Shown here piece after piece: positions 7,179 to 14,584 of a DNA stretch of 20,683 bases. The translations under genes and the position numbers were made by a program. How positions within the stretch are numbered: the first letter of the stretch is position 1; each line of letters starts with the position of its first letter. The notes under the pieces were generated by a model. The model was given only the letters and a program-made list of their open reading frames with translations. It was not told the origin of the DNA and ran no database searches. The DNA comes from Clostridiales bacterium UBA4717 (GTDB taxonomy: Bacteria > Bacillota > Clostridia > Oscillospirales > CAG-272), in NCBI GenBank assembly GCA_002404395.1, contig DHJP01000132.1:1-20683 (forward strand), in the 5' to 3' direction.

Positions 7179-8078
7179 ATGGGTAAGATATTCAATATTC
7201 AACGCTTCAGCACTTCGGACGGAGAGGGAATAAGAACGGTAGTGTTCCTTAAGGGATGTCCGCTTTCCTGCGCGTGGTGTCATAACCCCGAATCCCAACG
7301 TATGGAGCCCGAGCTGTTTTTTCAAAGCAAGCTGTGCATCGGTTGCGGCGCATGTACGGAGGTGTGCCGCGAGAGCTGTCACAGGATAACCGTCGAACAT
7401 TTGCATTTGTTTGACCGCGAGCTGTGTGTGCATTGCGGCAGTTGTGCAGAGGTTTGCCCGACAAAGGCATTGCAGCTTTGCGGTGAGGAAAAGAGCGCAG
7501 ACGAAGTTATTGCCGAGGTCCTTAAGGACAAGCTTTTCTATGAAGAAAGCGGCGGAGGGGTGACTTTGTCGGGAGGTGAGCCGCTGCTGCAATATGATTT
7601 TTCAAAGGAAATATTGCAGAAAGCCAAAGGTTTCGGTATGGATACTGCGATAGAGACCAGCGGATATTCGCAAAGATCGCTTGACAAGATATCAGATTAT
7701 GTTGATCTGTGGCTGTTTGATATAAAACTGACGGACGGCGAACTTCATAAAAAATACACAGGCGTTTCAAACGAGCTCATTATGAAAAATCTGAAGCAGC
7801 TTGATGCGCTCGGAGCAAAAATAATTTTAAGATGCCCGATCATGCCGGGGATCAATCTGACAGACGAGCACTTTATGAGGCTTGCCGCAGTGGCGCGGGA
7901 GCTTCATAATATTTCGGGCATACATATCGAGCCGTATCACCCTCTAGGGATCTCCAAGGCGGCGCAGCTTGAAAAGACGCAGGCATACGGTAATACGGAA
8001 TTTCTGAGCGGCGAAGAATTAGCGCCGTTTGTCCAAAAGCTTAGGGAAAATACCGAAACTGAGGTTACGGTGATGTAG
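7179..8078 (+). CDS. Glycyl-radical-enzyme activating enzyme (radical SAM)
   Basis: This 299-residue radical SAM activase is of the type that generates the glycyl radical on dehydratase or lyase partners. It has CxxxCxxC as C27, C31, C34 for the SAM-binding [4Fe-4S] cluster. An inserted two-cluster ferredoxin domain follows (CIGCGACTEVC and CVHCGSCAEVCP). GGVTLSGGEPLLQ and ETSGY then mark the SAM-binding strands. It acts in the cytoplasm with S-adenosylmethionine and a low-potential donor. The start follows the conserved opening GKIFNIQRFSTSDGEGIRT. AGAAGGG lies rather far upstream. The cognate enzyme directly before it survives only as a C-terminal remnant, so this gene is orphaned locally. 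Whether it still serves a partner elsewhere is unknown. Confidence 0.93.
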   Translation: MGKIFNIQRFSTSDGEGIRTVVFLKGCPLSCAWCHNPESQRMEPELFFQSKLCIGCGACTEVCRESCHRITVEHLHLFDRELCVHCGSCAEVCPTKALQLCGEEKSADEVIAEVLKDKLFYEESGGGVTLSGGEPLLQYDFSKEILQKAKGFGMDTAIETSGYSQRSLDKISDYVDLWLFDIKLTDGELHKKYTGVSNELIMKNLKQLDALGAKIILRCPIMPGINLTDEHFMRLAAVARELHNISGIHIEPYHPLGISKAAQLEKTQAYGNTEFLSGEELAPFVQKLRENTETEVTVM

Positions 8079-8096
8079 CGGCAGAGGGACGTGGGC

Positions 8097-8126
8097 TTGA
8101 CTTGTCTCATTATGCTGTGATATAAT
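8097..8126 (+). promoter_or_regulatory. Promoter of the GH32 transcript
   Basis: TTGACT (8097-8102) and a perfect TATAAT (8121-8126) are 18 nt apart, just after the activase stop. The transcript would begin near 8133 and carry a leader of about 150 nt. Confidence 0.7.
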
Positions 8127-8148
8127 TTGCTTGCAATATTGAATTTTC

Positions 8149-8269
8149 AAGGAGACACATAGCGCGAAAGCGCGATTTCCGCCAAGTGAAACTTTGGTTT
8201 TGCGCCCGAATTTTCACGCCGCAGTCGGCGTGAAAACTTACGTTTGTTTTTTGAGCCGCCTACGGCGGC
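8149..8269 (+). other. Hairpin cluster in the GH32 leader, preceded by an orphan ribosome site
   Basis: AAGGAG (8149-8154) has no start codon at normal distance. A series of hairpins follows: GCGC-GAAA-GCGC (8162-8173); a bulged CCAAGT/ACTTTGG stem (about 8182-8197); a perfect 11-bp stem 8211-8221/8226-8236 with loop CAGT; and GCCGCC-TAC-GGCGGC (8255-8269). The last ends 13 nt before ATG 8283. The cluster could be an insertion that displaced the original start, or a structured regulatory leader. Confidence 0.5.
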
Positions 8270-8282
8270 ATTGGAGAATATT

Positions 8283-9284
8283 ATGCTTACCAACGCGGAT
8301 CTGAGATATCACTATCATCCCCAAAAAGGGTGGATGAACGACCCGAACGGCTTGTGTGAATTTAAGGGTGAATATCATTTTTTCTATCAACATTCATCAA
8401 ATTTCGAATATCCGTGGCAGGAGCCGATGGAGTGGGGGCACTGCCGTACCCGTGATTTTTTGAATTATGAGGAACTGCCGAACGCGCTTTCATCTGACAA
8501 GGAATATGATAAGGGCGGAGTATGGTCGGGAACCGCCGTTGAAAAAGATGGTATGCTGTACCTGTTCTATGCTTCGGTGGACACAGCGGGAAAGCAGACG
8601 ATCAGTGTTTCGTATTCAAAAGACGGGATCAACTTTGAAAAATATGAGAACAATCCGATAATTCGCGATTATCCCGCGGACGGCAGTCGGGACTTCAGAG
8701 ATCCGGCAATACTTGTCTGCGAGCATGGAATGTTTCTTGTAGTGGCATCCGCAGACGTAAAAAAGGGTACGGGAAATCTGTTGCTTTATCGTGGCGACGA
8801 CTTTTTCAATTGGCATTATGTCGGTGTGCTGTATGAATATGAGGATCGAAAGTACTGCGAGTGCCCGTCTTTTGTGCCGCACGGCGATGGATATATTCTT
8901 TCGACATCGGTAATGAAACATGACGAAACGCACTATTTTGAGGTTATGTACGGTGATTTCGATGGTACGCGGTTTGTGCCCGAAGTCGTATCTCATTTTC
9001 AAAAGGGACCGGACGAATATGCGGGTCAAATATTTCATGCGAAAGACGGCAGAAATATTCTGATATCGTGGGTGCCGGGTTGGAATTATCAGCCTAAGGA
9101 AAAATGCATCGGCTGTCTCTCGCTGCCGCTTGAGCTGAGTGTTAAAGACGGGGTAATGCGTGCCTATCCGATACGCGAGGTAAGGCATCTTCTTGAAGCG
9201 GACGATACGTTTACGGATGCATATATTAAAGAGACCTTTGTTCGCGGCGGCGAAGAAGTGTATATCAATGTAGTAGAAAAATAA
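8283..9284 (+). CDS. GH32 fructosidase/sucrase-type hydrolase, catalytic domain only
   Basis: A 333-residue GH32 protein that releases fructose from beta-fructosides in characterised relatives. The nucleophile motif is WMNDPNG (Asp20), the transition-state motif is FRDP (Asp140) and the acid/base motif is ECP (Glu193). The five-bladed propeller appears complete. The C-terminal beta-sandwich of most GH32 enzymes (usual length about 480) is absent. No signal peptide is seen, so it is probably cytoplasmic. ATG 8283 is chosen because of GGAG at 8273-8276 and the family start. A longer frame to 8244 would run through the hairpins. The stop overlaps the next start as TAATG, so the GNAT gene is probably translated by reinitiation. 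No sugar transporter is adjacent. Confidence 0.88.
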   Translation: MLTNADLRYHYHPQKGWMNDPNGLCEFKGEYHFFYQHSSNFEYPWQEPMEWGHCRTRDFLNYEELPNALSSDKEYDKGGVWSGTAVEKDGMLYLFYASVDTAGKQTISVSYSKDGINFEKYENNPIIRDYPADGSRDFRDPAILVCEHGMFLVVASADVKKGTGNLLLYRGDDFFNWHYVGVLYEYEDRKYCECPSFVPHGDGYILSTSVMKHDETHYFEVMYGDFDGTRFVPEVVSHFQKGPDEYAGQIFHAKDGRNILISWVPGWNYQPKEKCIGCLSLPLELSVKDGVMRAYPIREVRHLLEADDTFTDAYIKETFVRGGEEVYINVVEK

Positions 9285-9865
9285 TGGCAGAAATACAATT
9301 GATCAATGAACTAACGGAGACCGATCGGCTTTTTTTGAAGCCGACCTGTAAGCTCAAAGCAAAAGAACTTTCAGATTTTCATATCAGAAACCGAGAGTTT
9401 TTGAAAAAATTCATACCGACTCACGATGAAGCGTTTTTTACGGAAAAATATTGGGAAGAAACGCTGCAAGCGGATTTGGAAGACGAGAAGAAGGACCGAT
9501 CGTATCATTTCTATATCTATTGTAAAGAGTGCCCGGATGAATTGATAGGATATATCGGAGTGAACGGCATAATCAGAAGAGCGTTTCAATCCTGCTTTAT
9601 CGGCTACCAGATGGATAAGGCATGGATCAATAACGGATATATGACCGAGGCAGTCGGGAAGGTGACCGAAATCGCATTCGGCAGATTGGGGTTGCACCGC
9701 ATTGAAGCTAATATCATGCCTTGGAACACACGTTCATTGCGGGTGGTGCAGAAAAACGGATTTGTTAACGAGGGGATTGCCCGTGATTATTTATTGATAA
9801 ACGGGAAGTGGGAAGATCATATACATATGGTCAAGCTCAATCCGGAATGGAAGCAACTCATCTGA
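9284..9865 (+). CDS. GNAT acetyltransferase, RimJ/RimL type
   Basis: This 193-residue GCN5-related N-acetyltransferase resembles those acetylating ribosomal-protein alanines or small substrates. It opens with TDRLFLKPT. The acetyl-CoA-binding region contains IGYQMDKAWINNGYMTEAV, followed by FGRLGLHRIEANIMPWNTRS and VVQKNGFVNEGIAR, the standard RimJ/RimL signature. There is no ribosome site of its own, and the ATG overlaps the GH32 stop (TAATG), so expression depends on the upstream gene. A clear terminator follows. The functional link to GH32 is not evident. The substrate cannot be told from the sequence. Confidence 0.88.
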   Translation: MAEIQLINELTETDRLFLKPTCKLKAKELSDFHIRNREFLKKFIPTHDEAFFTEKYWEETLQADLEDEKKDRSYHFYIYCKECPDELIGYIGVNGIIRRAFQSCFIGYQMDKAWINNGYMTEAVGKVTEIAFGRLGLHRIEANIMPWNTRSLRVVQKNGFVNEGIARDYLLINGKWEDHIHMVKLNPEWKQLI

Positions 9866-9877
9866 CTGTAATATTTC

Positions 9878-9922
9878 GAGCCTGTAAAAAGTCGTGCGGA
9901 TTTTTTACAGGCTCGTTTTTTT
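9878..9922 (+). terminator. Intrinsic terminator of the GH32-GNAT operon
   Basis: A 13-bp perfect stem GAGCCTGTAAAAA (9878-9890) / TTTTTACAGGCTC (9902-9914) is followed by G and seven T. It lies 13 nt after the GNAT stop. Confidence 0.92.
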
Positions 9923-9944
9923 ATTTATTGCCCGCAAATAGTGG

Positions 9945-10745
9945 TCATATTTGCATACGGCTCAACGTTTCTTTTTTATATTTGAGCGGAGACATGCCGG
10001 TTGAAGCTTTAAATATACTGTTGAAGTATGACTGCGAGGAAAAGCCGCATTCTTCGGCGATCTCAGCAACCGTCTTGTCACTTGAAATAAGCAGTTGCTT
10101 CGCGGCGGTGATTCGTGTATTTGCTACGTATTTTGCCGGCGTAATACCGAAGTTTTCACAAAACAGCTTATGAAAGTAGACCGGACTCAGTCCGACGCGC
10201 CTTGACAGCGATTCAAGCGATAGGTTTTCAAAATAGCGATATTTGATATAGTCTTTGATCTCGCCGAGTTCTTTGGCGTGCGCGCCGCGCTTTGATTGCG
10301 GCGGCTTTTCTCCTGATTTTAACAAAAGGTAAAGGATGCGGTCGGTGCAGCTGCGCACAAAAAAATAATCGGATATTTCAGCTCCGTCGTGTGCGGCAAT
10401 TTTGTAAAACAGTTTTGTCAATTCCTCAAATTCCGACGGATAGTCGGTATCTTTAAGTTGTAAAAGCCGCTTTTCAAGCGCTTTGCTCGGCGTTTTAATA
10501 TGAAGGTAGCAGCATTTGAACGGGAGCCTGCTGTGACGTGTCTGACCGGGCTTGCAGCAAACTAATAAGCCGCTGTTCAAAGCGTGGCTTGTTCCGTCAA
10601 TATACGCAAGTCCCGGGCAGTCCGAGGTATAAAGCTCAATTTCAAAGCAATCAAGCAGACGGTCGCGGGTAACGGCGGTGTCCGGAAATTTTGCCGCAGA
10701 GTCAAACAGTCCGAATTGTATTATCTCGTATGTATAATTCTCCAT
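9945..10745 (-). CDS. AraC-family transcriptional regulator
   Basis: A 266-residue AraC regulator with an N-terminal arabinose-binding-type cupin region (PGLAYIDG, LVCCKPGQTRHS). The C-terminal double HTH has LSLESLSRRVGLSPVYFHKL, then FGITPAKYV, then TVAEIAEECGFSSQSYFNSIFK and TGMSPLKYKK. The start is ATG 10745, supported by GGAGAG about 5 nt upstream. A longer frame to 10805 lacks a ribosome site. It is divergent from the dehydratase/SDR pair, so it most likely activates that operon in response to a sugar acid or related compound (inference). Confidence 0.9.
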   Translation of the reverse strand: MENYTYEIIQFGLFDSAAKFPDTAVTRDRLLDCFEIELYTSDCPGLAYIDGTSHALNSGLLVCCKPGQTRHSRLPFKCCYLHIKTPSKALEKRLLQLKDTDYPSEFEELTKLFYKIAAHDGAEISDYFFVRSCTDRILYLLLKSGEKPPQSKRGAHAKELGEIKDYIKYRYFENLSLESLSRRVGLSPVYFHKLFCENFGITPAKYVANTRITAAKQLLISSDKTVAEIAEECGFSSQSYFNSIFKASTGMSPLKYKKETLSRMQI

Positions 10746-10755
10746 TTTGCTCTCC

Positions 10756-10843
10756 GAAAAAATAAGAAATCTGAAAAAATAGTAAGAACGGATATAGATT
10801 TGCAAATCGGAATTTTCTATAATTGATACATTAGAATTATAAT
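10756..10843 (+). promoter_or_regulatory. Candidate AraC-controlled promoter of the dehydratase operon
   Basis: A perfect -10 TATAAT (10838-10843) has no acceptable -35 box, as expected for an activator-dependent promoter. Upstream are a direct repeat GAAAAAATA (10756-10764, 10773-10781) and the perfect 12-bp palindrome GATTTGCAAATC (10797-10808). These are candidate operator sites for the divergent regulator; their role is inferred. Confidence 0.35.
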
Positions 10844-10906
10844 ATATCTTTAATGTTCAGTCAATATATATTCAAAAAGTATGTTGAAGAAAGGGCGGAC
10901 TGCCAA

Positions 10907-12067
10907 ATGAAAATCATCGACGTAAAGCCGTTTGTCGTGGATTGTTTCCGAACAAATTTCGTTTTTGTCAAAATTTATACGGACGAAGGGATCACGGGTG
11001 TCGGAGAGGGCACGCTTGAATATAAAGAAAAAGCCTTTCTCGGCGCGCTTGAACATATAAAGGAGTATCTGATCGGAAAAAGTCCGCTTGATGTTGAACT
11101 GCATTTCCGCAATATATACCGCGACGCATATTGGCGCGGCGGACCCGTTCTGATGTCGGCGTTGTCGGCGGTCGAAATGGCTATGTGGGATATTAAGGGC
11201 AAATGCCTGAATGTGCCGGTATACGAACTGCTCGGCGGCAGGGTCAACGACCGTGTGCGCATATATGTTAACGGTTGGTTCTCGGGCGCCCGTGAGCCTG
11301 AGGAATTTGCCGAAAAGGCAAAGCAGGCGGCGGCGCGAGGTGTTACTGCGCTTAAGTGGGATCCTTTCGGAAAAGCGTATCTTGGAATTTCAAATGCCGA
11401 GCTTGATAAGGCACTGCGGTGCGTAGCGGCAGTGCGCGAGGCGGTGGGCAAAAACGTGGATCTGCTCATCGAAGGTCACGGACGGTTCGATATACCGACG
11501 GGAATAAAGATTGCAAAAGCGCTGGAGGAGTTTGATCCAATGTTATTTGAGGAGCCGACGCCTCCCGACAGTCTGGAAGCACTGAAAGCGGTGCGCGATA
11601 AGTCGCCGATTGCCATTTCCGCAGGCGAGCGGCTGTATACCCGTTGGGATTTTCGCAGATTCTTCGATCTGATGCCCGCGGATTATATTCAACCCGATGT
11701 TTCGCACGCCGGCGGCATTATGGAGTTAAAGAAGATTGCGGCGGAAGCGGAGTGCCGGTATATACCGTTTGCTCCTCACAATCCGTCAGGTCCCGTCGCC
11801 AATGCCGCGACGCTTCAGCTTGCCGCCAATTGCCCGAATTTCTGTATCCTTGAGATCATGTACAGCGACGTATGCTGGAGAGGCGATATAACCGACGAAA
11901 GACTTGAATACAAAGACGGTTATATAACCATACCCGACAAGCCCGGGCTGGGGATAGAGATAAACGAGGAAGAATGTCTGAAGCATCCGTACAAACCGCA
12001 TACCCTGCGCCATTATGACGGAACGCTTACCGATATCAGACCTGCCGAGACCGAATTTTATTTCTGA
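10907..12067 (+). CDS. Enolase-superfamily acid-sugar dehydratase (galactonate dehydratase-like)
   Basis: A 386-residue mandelate racemase/muconate lactonizing family enzyme. The Mg ligands and catalytic residues are spaced as in D-galactonate dehydratase: Glu189 and His191 in IEGHGRF, Glu215 in FEEP, Glu241 in AGER, His267 in SHAGG and His291 in APHNPSGP. The first ligand is Glu where E. coli DgoD has Asp. Known relatives dehydrate aldonic acids such as galactonate, gluconate or mannonate to 2-keto-3-deoxy acids. The substrate here is not determinable. The start ATG 10907 follows GGGCGGA. A frame to 10853 overlaps the promoter zone. It forms a likely operon with the SDR downstream under the divergent AraC gene. 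Confidence 0.9.
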   Translation: MKIIDVKPFVVDCFRTNFVFVKIYTDEGITGVGEGTLEYKEKAFLGALEHIKEYLIGKSPLDVELHFRNIYRDAYWRGGPVLMSALSAVEMAMWDIKGKCLNVPVYELLGGRVNDRVRIYVNGWFSGAREPEEFAEKAKQAAARGVTALKWDPFGKAYLGISNAELDKALRCVAAVREAVGKNVDLLIEGHGRFDIPTGIKIAKALEEFDPMLFEEPTPPDSLEALKAVRDKSPIAISAGERLYTRWDFRRFFDLMPADYIQPDVSHAGGIMELKKIAAEAECRYIPFAPHNPSGPVANAATLQLAANCPNFCILEIMYSDVCWRGDITDERLEYKDGYITIPDKPGLGIEINEEECLKHPYKPHTLRHYDGTLTDIRPAETEFYF

Positions 12068-12157
12068 CGGTATTTCGGGTAAAAATTCGTAAACGAGAGA
12101 ATCGGCGGCGCATTTGCGCGGGTCTGTACTCACAGGCTGTTCTGATGCGCTGTTTGG

Positions 12158-12172
12158 GTCGGCTTCGCCGAC
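12158..12172 (+). repeat. 15-nt hairpin GTCGGC-TTC-GCCGAC before the SDR start
   Basis: A perfect 6-bp stem with TTC loop ends 12 nt before the TTG start and 2 nt before the GGAG ribosome site. The identical 15-mer occurs on the minus strand at 16303-16317 before rnfB. Another small hairpin, GCGC-ATTT-GCGC, is at 12108-12119. Confidence 0.6.
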
Positions 12173-12184
12173 ATGGAGTGAAAA

Positions 12185-12985
12185 TTGAAAAAAGCAGTAT
12201 TTATAACCGGAGGGACGGTCGGAACCGGATTTGCGACGGCGGAAAAATTCGCCGAAAACGGCTACGCCGTAATCATTACGAGCCGAAGCGCGGAAAGGGC
12301 AGAGCGTGCGGCAGATGAAATTGCCGAAAAACACGGGGTCTATGCCAAAGGATACGCGCTTGATATCCGAAATGAACAGGCAGTAATTGATATTTTCAAT
12401 GATATTGACCAAAGCGGAGTTTTTGTCGAAACGGTAGTGCTCAATTCCGCAGATATGGGCTTCGGAAACGATCCGGCAAAGGGTATGGACTTTTTCACCG
12501 TGCCGATCGAAGAATTCGGCCGGGTATTTGAAACTAACTTAGTCTGGAATTTTATGATAGTGCGTCAGGCGGCGTTCAGAATGAGGGAGCAGCATAAAGG
12601 TGCGATCGTATTTTTCAGCTCGAATACCGCATACAGAGCAATACCCAATCGAAGCGCATATTCGGCGTCCAAAGGCGGGATCAATGCAATGTCAAAAGCC
12701 TTTGCGGTCGATCTCGGCAAGTACGGCATACGTTCAAACGTAGTTCTGCCCGGCACGATCAAAACCGAGCGTTGGGTCAGAATGGGAAGCAAGCAGGTAG
12801 TGAACGGCACACTGACTCCTATAGGTGACATTTCGGATTTTGAAGATATTGCAAATGCGGCGTTCTACCTCGGAAGCGATCTGTCCAAAAATGTTACCGG
12901 AAGCGAGCTTATCGTTGACGGCGGAATGAGCTGCCAGCTTTATCCTCAGGTCCTGAATGAACTTAAAGCGAAGTGCGGCGAATAG
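12185..12985 (+). CDS. Short-chain dehydrogenase/reductase (SDR)
   Basis: A 266-residue classical SDR. The cofactor loop is TGGTVGTG (8-15). The active site has SS (145-146) and YSASK (Tyr159, Lys163). The C-terminal SELIVDGGMS is typical of sugar, polyol or sugar-acid oxidoreductases of the FabG-like group. The NNAG motif reads NSAD here. The start is a TTG, with GGAG six bases upstream. It lies 117 nt after the dehydratase, and the gap contains hairpins. The likely job is oxidation or reduction of a sugar or sugar acid feeding the dehydratase (inference). A terminator follows. Confidence 0.9.
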   Translation: MKKAVFITGGTVGTGFATAEKFAENGYAVIITSRSAERAERAADEIAEKHGVYAKGYALDIRNEQAVIDIFNDIDQSGVFVETVVLNSADMGFGNDPAKGMDFFTVPIEEFGRVFETNLVWNFMIVRQAAFRMREQHKGAIVFFSSNTAYRAIPNRSAYSASKGGINAMSKAFAVDLGKYGIRSNVVLPGTIKTERWVRMGSKQVVNGTLTPIGDISDFEDIANAAFYLGSDLSKNVTGSELIVDGGMSCQLYPQVLNELKAKCGE

Positions 12986-13007
12986 ATCAACTGAGATGTG
13001 TATTTGC

Positions 13008-13042
13008 AAAAGGCTTGTCCGTTTTATTGCGGCAAGCCTTTT
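13008..13042 (+). terminator. Terminator after the SDR gene
   Basis: AAAAGGCTTG (13008-13017) pairs with CAAGCCTTTT (13033-13042), with a further CCG/CGG inside. The T tract is mostly within the stem, so strength is uncertain. Confidence 0.65.
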
Positions 13043-13068
13043 AACTTTGAGAATTTTTCGCCAAATAC

Positions 13069-13097
13069 GTGACAATGCGCATACAGTATGGTATAAT
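13069..13097 (+). promoter_or_regulatory. Promoter of the flippase gene
   Basis: GTGACA (13069-13074) and a perfect TATAAT (13092-13097) are 17 nt apart, giving a leader of about 40 nt to the GTG start. Confidence 0.7.
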
Positions 13098-13145
13098 ATA
13101 CAAGAATGTCTTAAAGCATGATTTTTCAAGGAGCATTTCAAGGAC

Positions 13146-14555
13146 GTGAACAAGTATACAAAACTGATAACGAATACCGCCGTGCTTGCGCTCGGGACTC
13201 TCGGAAGCAAGCTGTTGGTGTTCTTTCTTATGCCGCTGTATACGAGGCTTTTGTCAAGCAGCGAATACAGTACGGCGGATATCATAACTCAAACAGCAAA
13301 TCTGTTGATACCGCTTGTATCGCTCGGTATGTACGAAGCGGTATTCCGATTTGCGATGGACAAGCACCGAAGCAAAGAAGAGGTGCTGACCACCGGACTT
13401 TTCATGACGCTGGCGGGAGGCGCGGTTTTCGGAATCGCCGTGCCGTTTTGCTCGTGCATAGCATATTTTGATGGATATTTTGTCCTCATATACATCTATG
13501 TGCTGACTTCAAGCGTTCATTATCTGGTGTCAAGATATACGCGTGCGATAGGAAAAAATACCTTGTTTGCCGTGCAGGGGATACTCGCTACCGCGCTTAA
13601 TATTCTGTTCAACATAATCTTTTTGATCGGATTTGATATGGGCGTTACGGGGTATGTGGCGTCGGTTATAGTGTCCGACTTTTTGATGATCGTATTTTTG
13701 TTTATCGCGCTCGGACTGCCAGGACAGATAAGGCTTTCGCGCTTTAACCGGGAACTGCTTGCGGAAATGCTTAAATACAGCGTGCCGCTTATACCGACGA
13801 CGGTGTTTTGGTGGGTAACAAATGTTTCCGACAGATATATTATCAAGGGAGTTATCGGAGACGCAACCAACGGACTTTACGCCGCTGCTTTCAAGATCCC
13901 GACTATATTGCTTTTGCTGTCGAGTGTGTTTACCGAAGCGTGGAATTTTTCGGCGGTCGTGGAATCCGTTGACGGGAAACAAGCGCATGCCGAATTTTTC
14001 GGACGGGTCTTCAACAGCTTTCAGGGACTTTTGTTCATGTCGGCTGCCGGATTGATCGCTTTTTCAAAGCTTTTTGCTTCGATCCTGTTTGCTCCCTCAT
14101 ATTATGAGGCGTGGCGGTATATGCCGCTTCTGATCGTTGCGACCGTATACTCCAGCCTGGTCACCTTTATGGGAAGCGTTTATCTTGTCGATAAAAAAAG
14201 CATGATGTCATTTATTACGGCTTTCATCGGCGCCCTTGTCAATATCGGACTTAATATATTGCTTATTAAGCCGCTCGGTGCTAACGGTGCGGCGCTTGCG
14301 ACCTTTGTTTGCTATTTTATCGTTTATATTATCCGTGCGGTGACGACAAAAAAGCTGATCCCGTTTGATCAGCATACGGTCAAGGTGGCGCTTAACACGG
14401 CGATTTTGCTTGTTCAGACGGTGTTTATGCTGTTTGAATTAAGATGTTGGATAATTGTACAGATCGCAGGCATAGCGGCGATATTTGCGCTTAATGCCGG
14501 ACCGATACTCGGCGGAATCGGCAGATTGCTGAAAAAACTCGGAAAGCGGGCATAA
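13146..14555 (+). CDS. Polysaccharide/lipid-linked sugar flippase (MOP superfamily)
   Basis: A 469-residue integral membrane protein with about 12-14 hydrophobic helices and the N-terminal signature NTAVLALGTLGSKLLVFFLM followed by PLYTRLLSSSEY. This is typical of oligosaccharide flippases (PST/Wzx type) in Firmicutes. Such proteins flip undecaprenyl-linked glycans to the outer face. The GTG start fits the family opening; AAGGAG at 13128-13133 is 12 nt upstream. No glycosyltransferases are adjacent, so its glycan is unknown. The last codons and the TAA stop are embedded in the terminator palindrome shared with trmB. Confidence 0.88.
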   Translation: MNKYTKLITNTAVLALGTLGSKLLVFFLMPLYTRLLSSSEYSTADIITQTANLLIPLVSLGMYEAVFRFAMDKHRSKEEVLTTGLFMTLAGGAVFGIAVPFCSCIAYFDGYFVLIYIYVLTSSVHYLVSRYTRAIGKNTLFAVQGILATALNILFNIIFLIGFDMGVTGYVASVIVSDFLMIVFLFIALGLPGQIRLSRFNRELLAEMLKYSVPLIPTTVFWWVTNVSDRYIIKGVIGDATNGLYAAAFKIPTILLLLSSVFTEAWNFSAVVESVDGKQAHAEFFGRVFNSFQGLLFMSAAGLIAFSKLFASILFAPSYYEAWRYMPLLIVATVYSSLVTFMGSVYLVDKKSMMSFITAFIGALVNIGLNILLIKPLGANGAALATFVCYFIVYIIRAVTTKKLIPFDQHTVKVALNTAILLVQTVFMLFELRCWIIVQIAGIAAIFALNAGPILGGIGRLLKKLGKRA

Positions 14556-14573
14556 TGCCCGCTTTCCGAGTTT
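14532..14573 (-). terminator. Terminator palindrome with the flippase stop codon as loop
   Basis: The perfect 18-bp arms 14535-14552 and 14556-14573 enclose TAA (14553-14555), the stop codon of the flippase. Read leftwards the stem is followed by six T (14537-14532), so it is the intrinsic terminator of trmB overlapping the 3' coding end of the convergent gene. It probably works less well rightwards. Confidence 0.85.
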
Positions 14574-14584
14574 CTGGTATGTAC

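Noticed and set aside
8186..8233. 15-codon upstream frame in the GH32 leader (GTG start)
   Set aside because: It is 31 nt away from the AAGGAG site and runs through the hairpins; nothing else supports translation.
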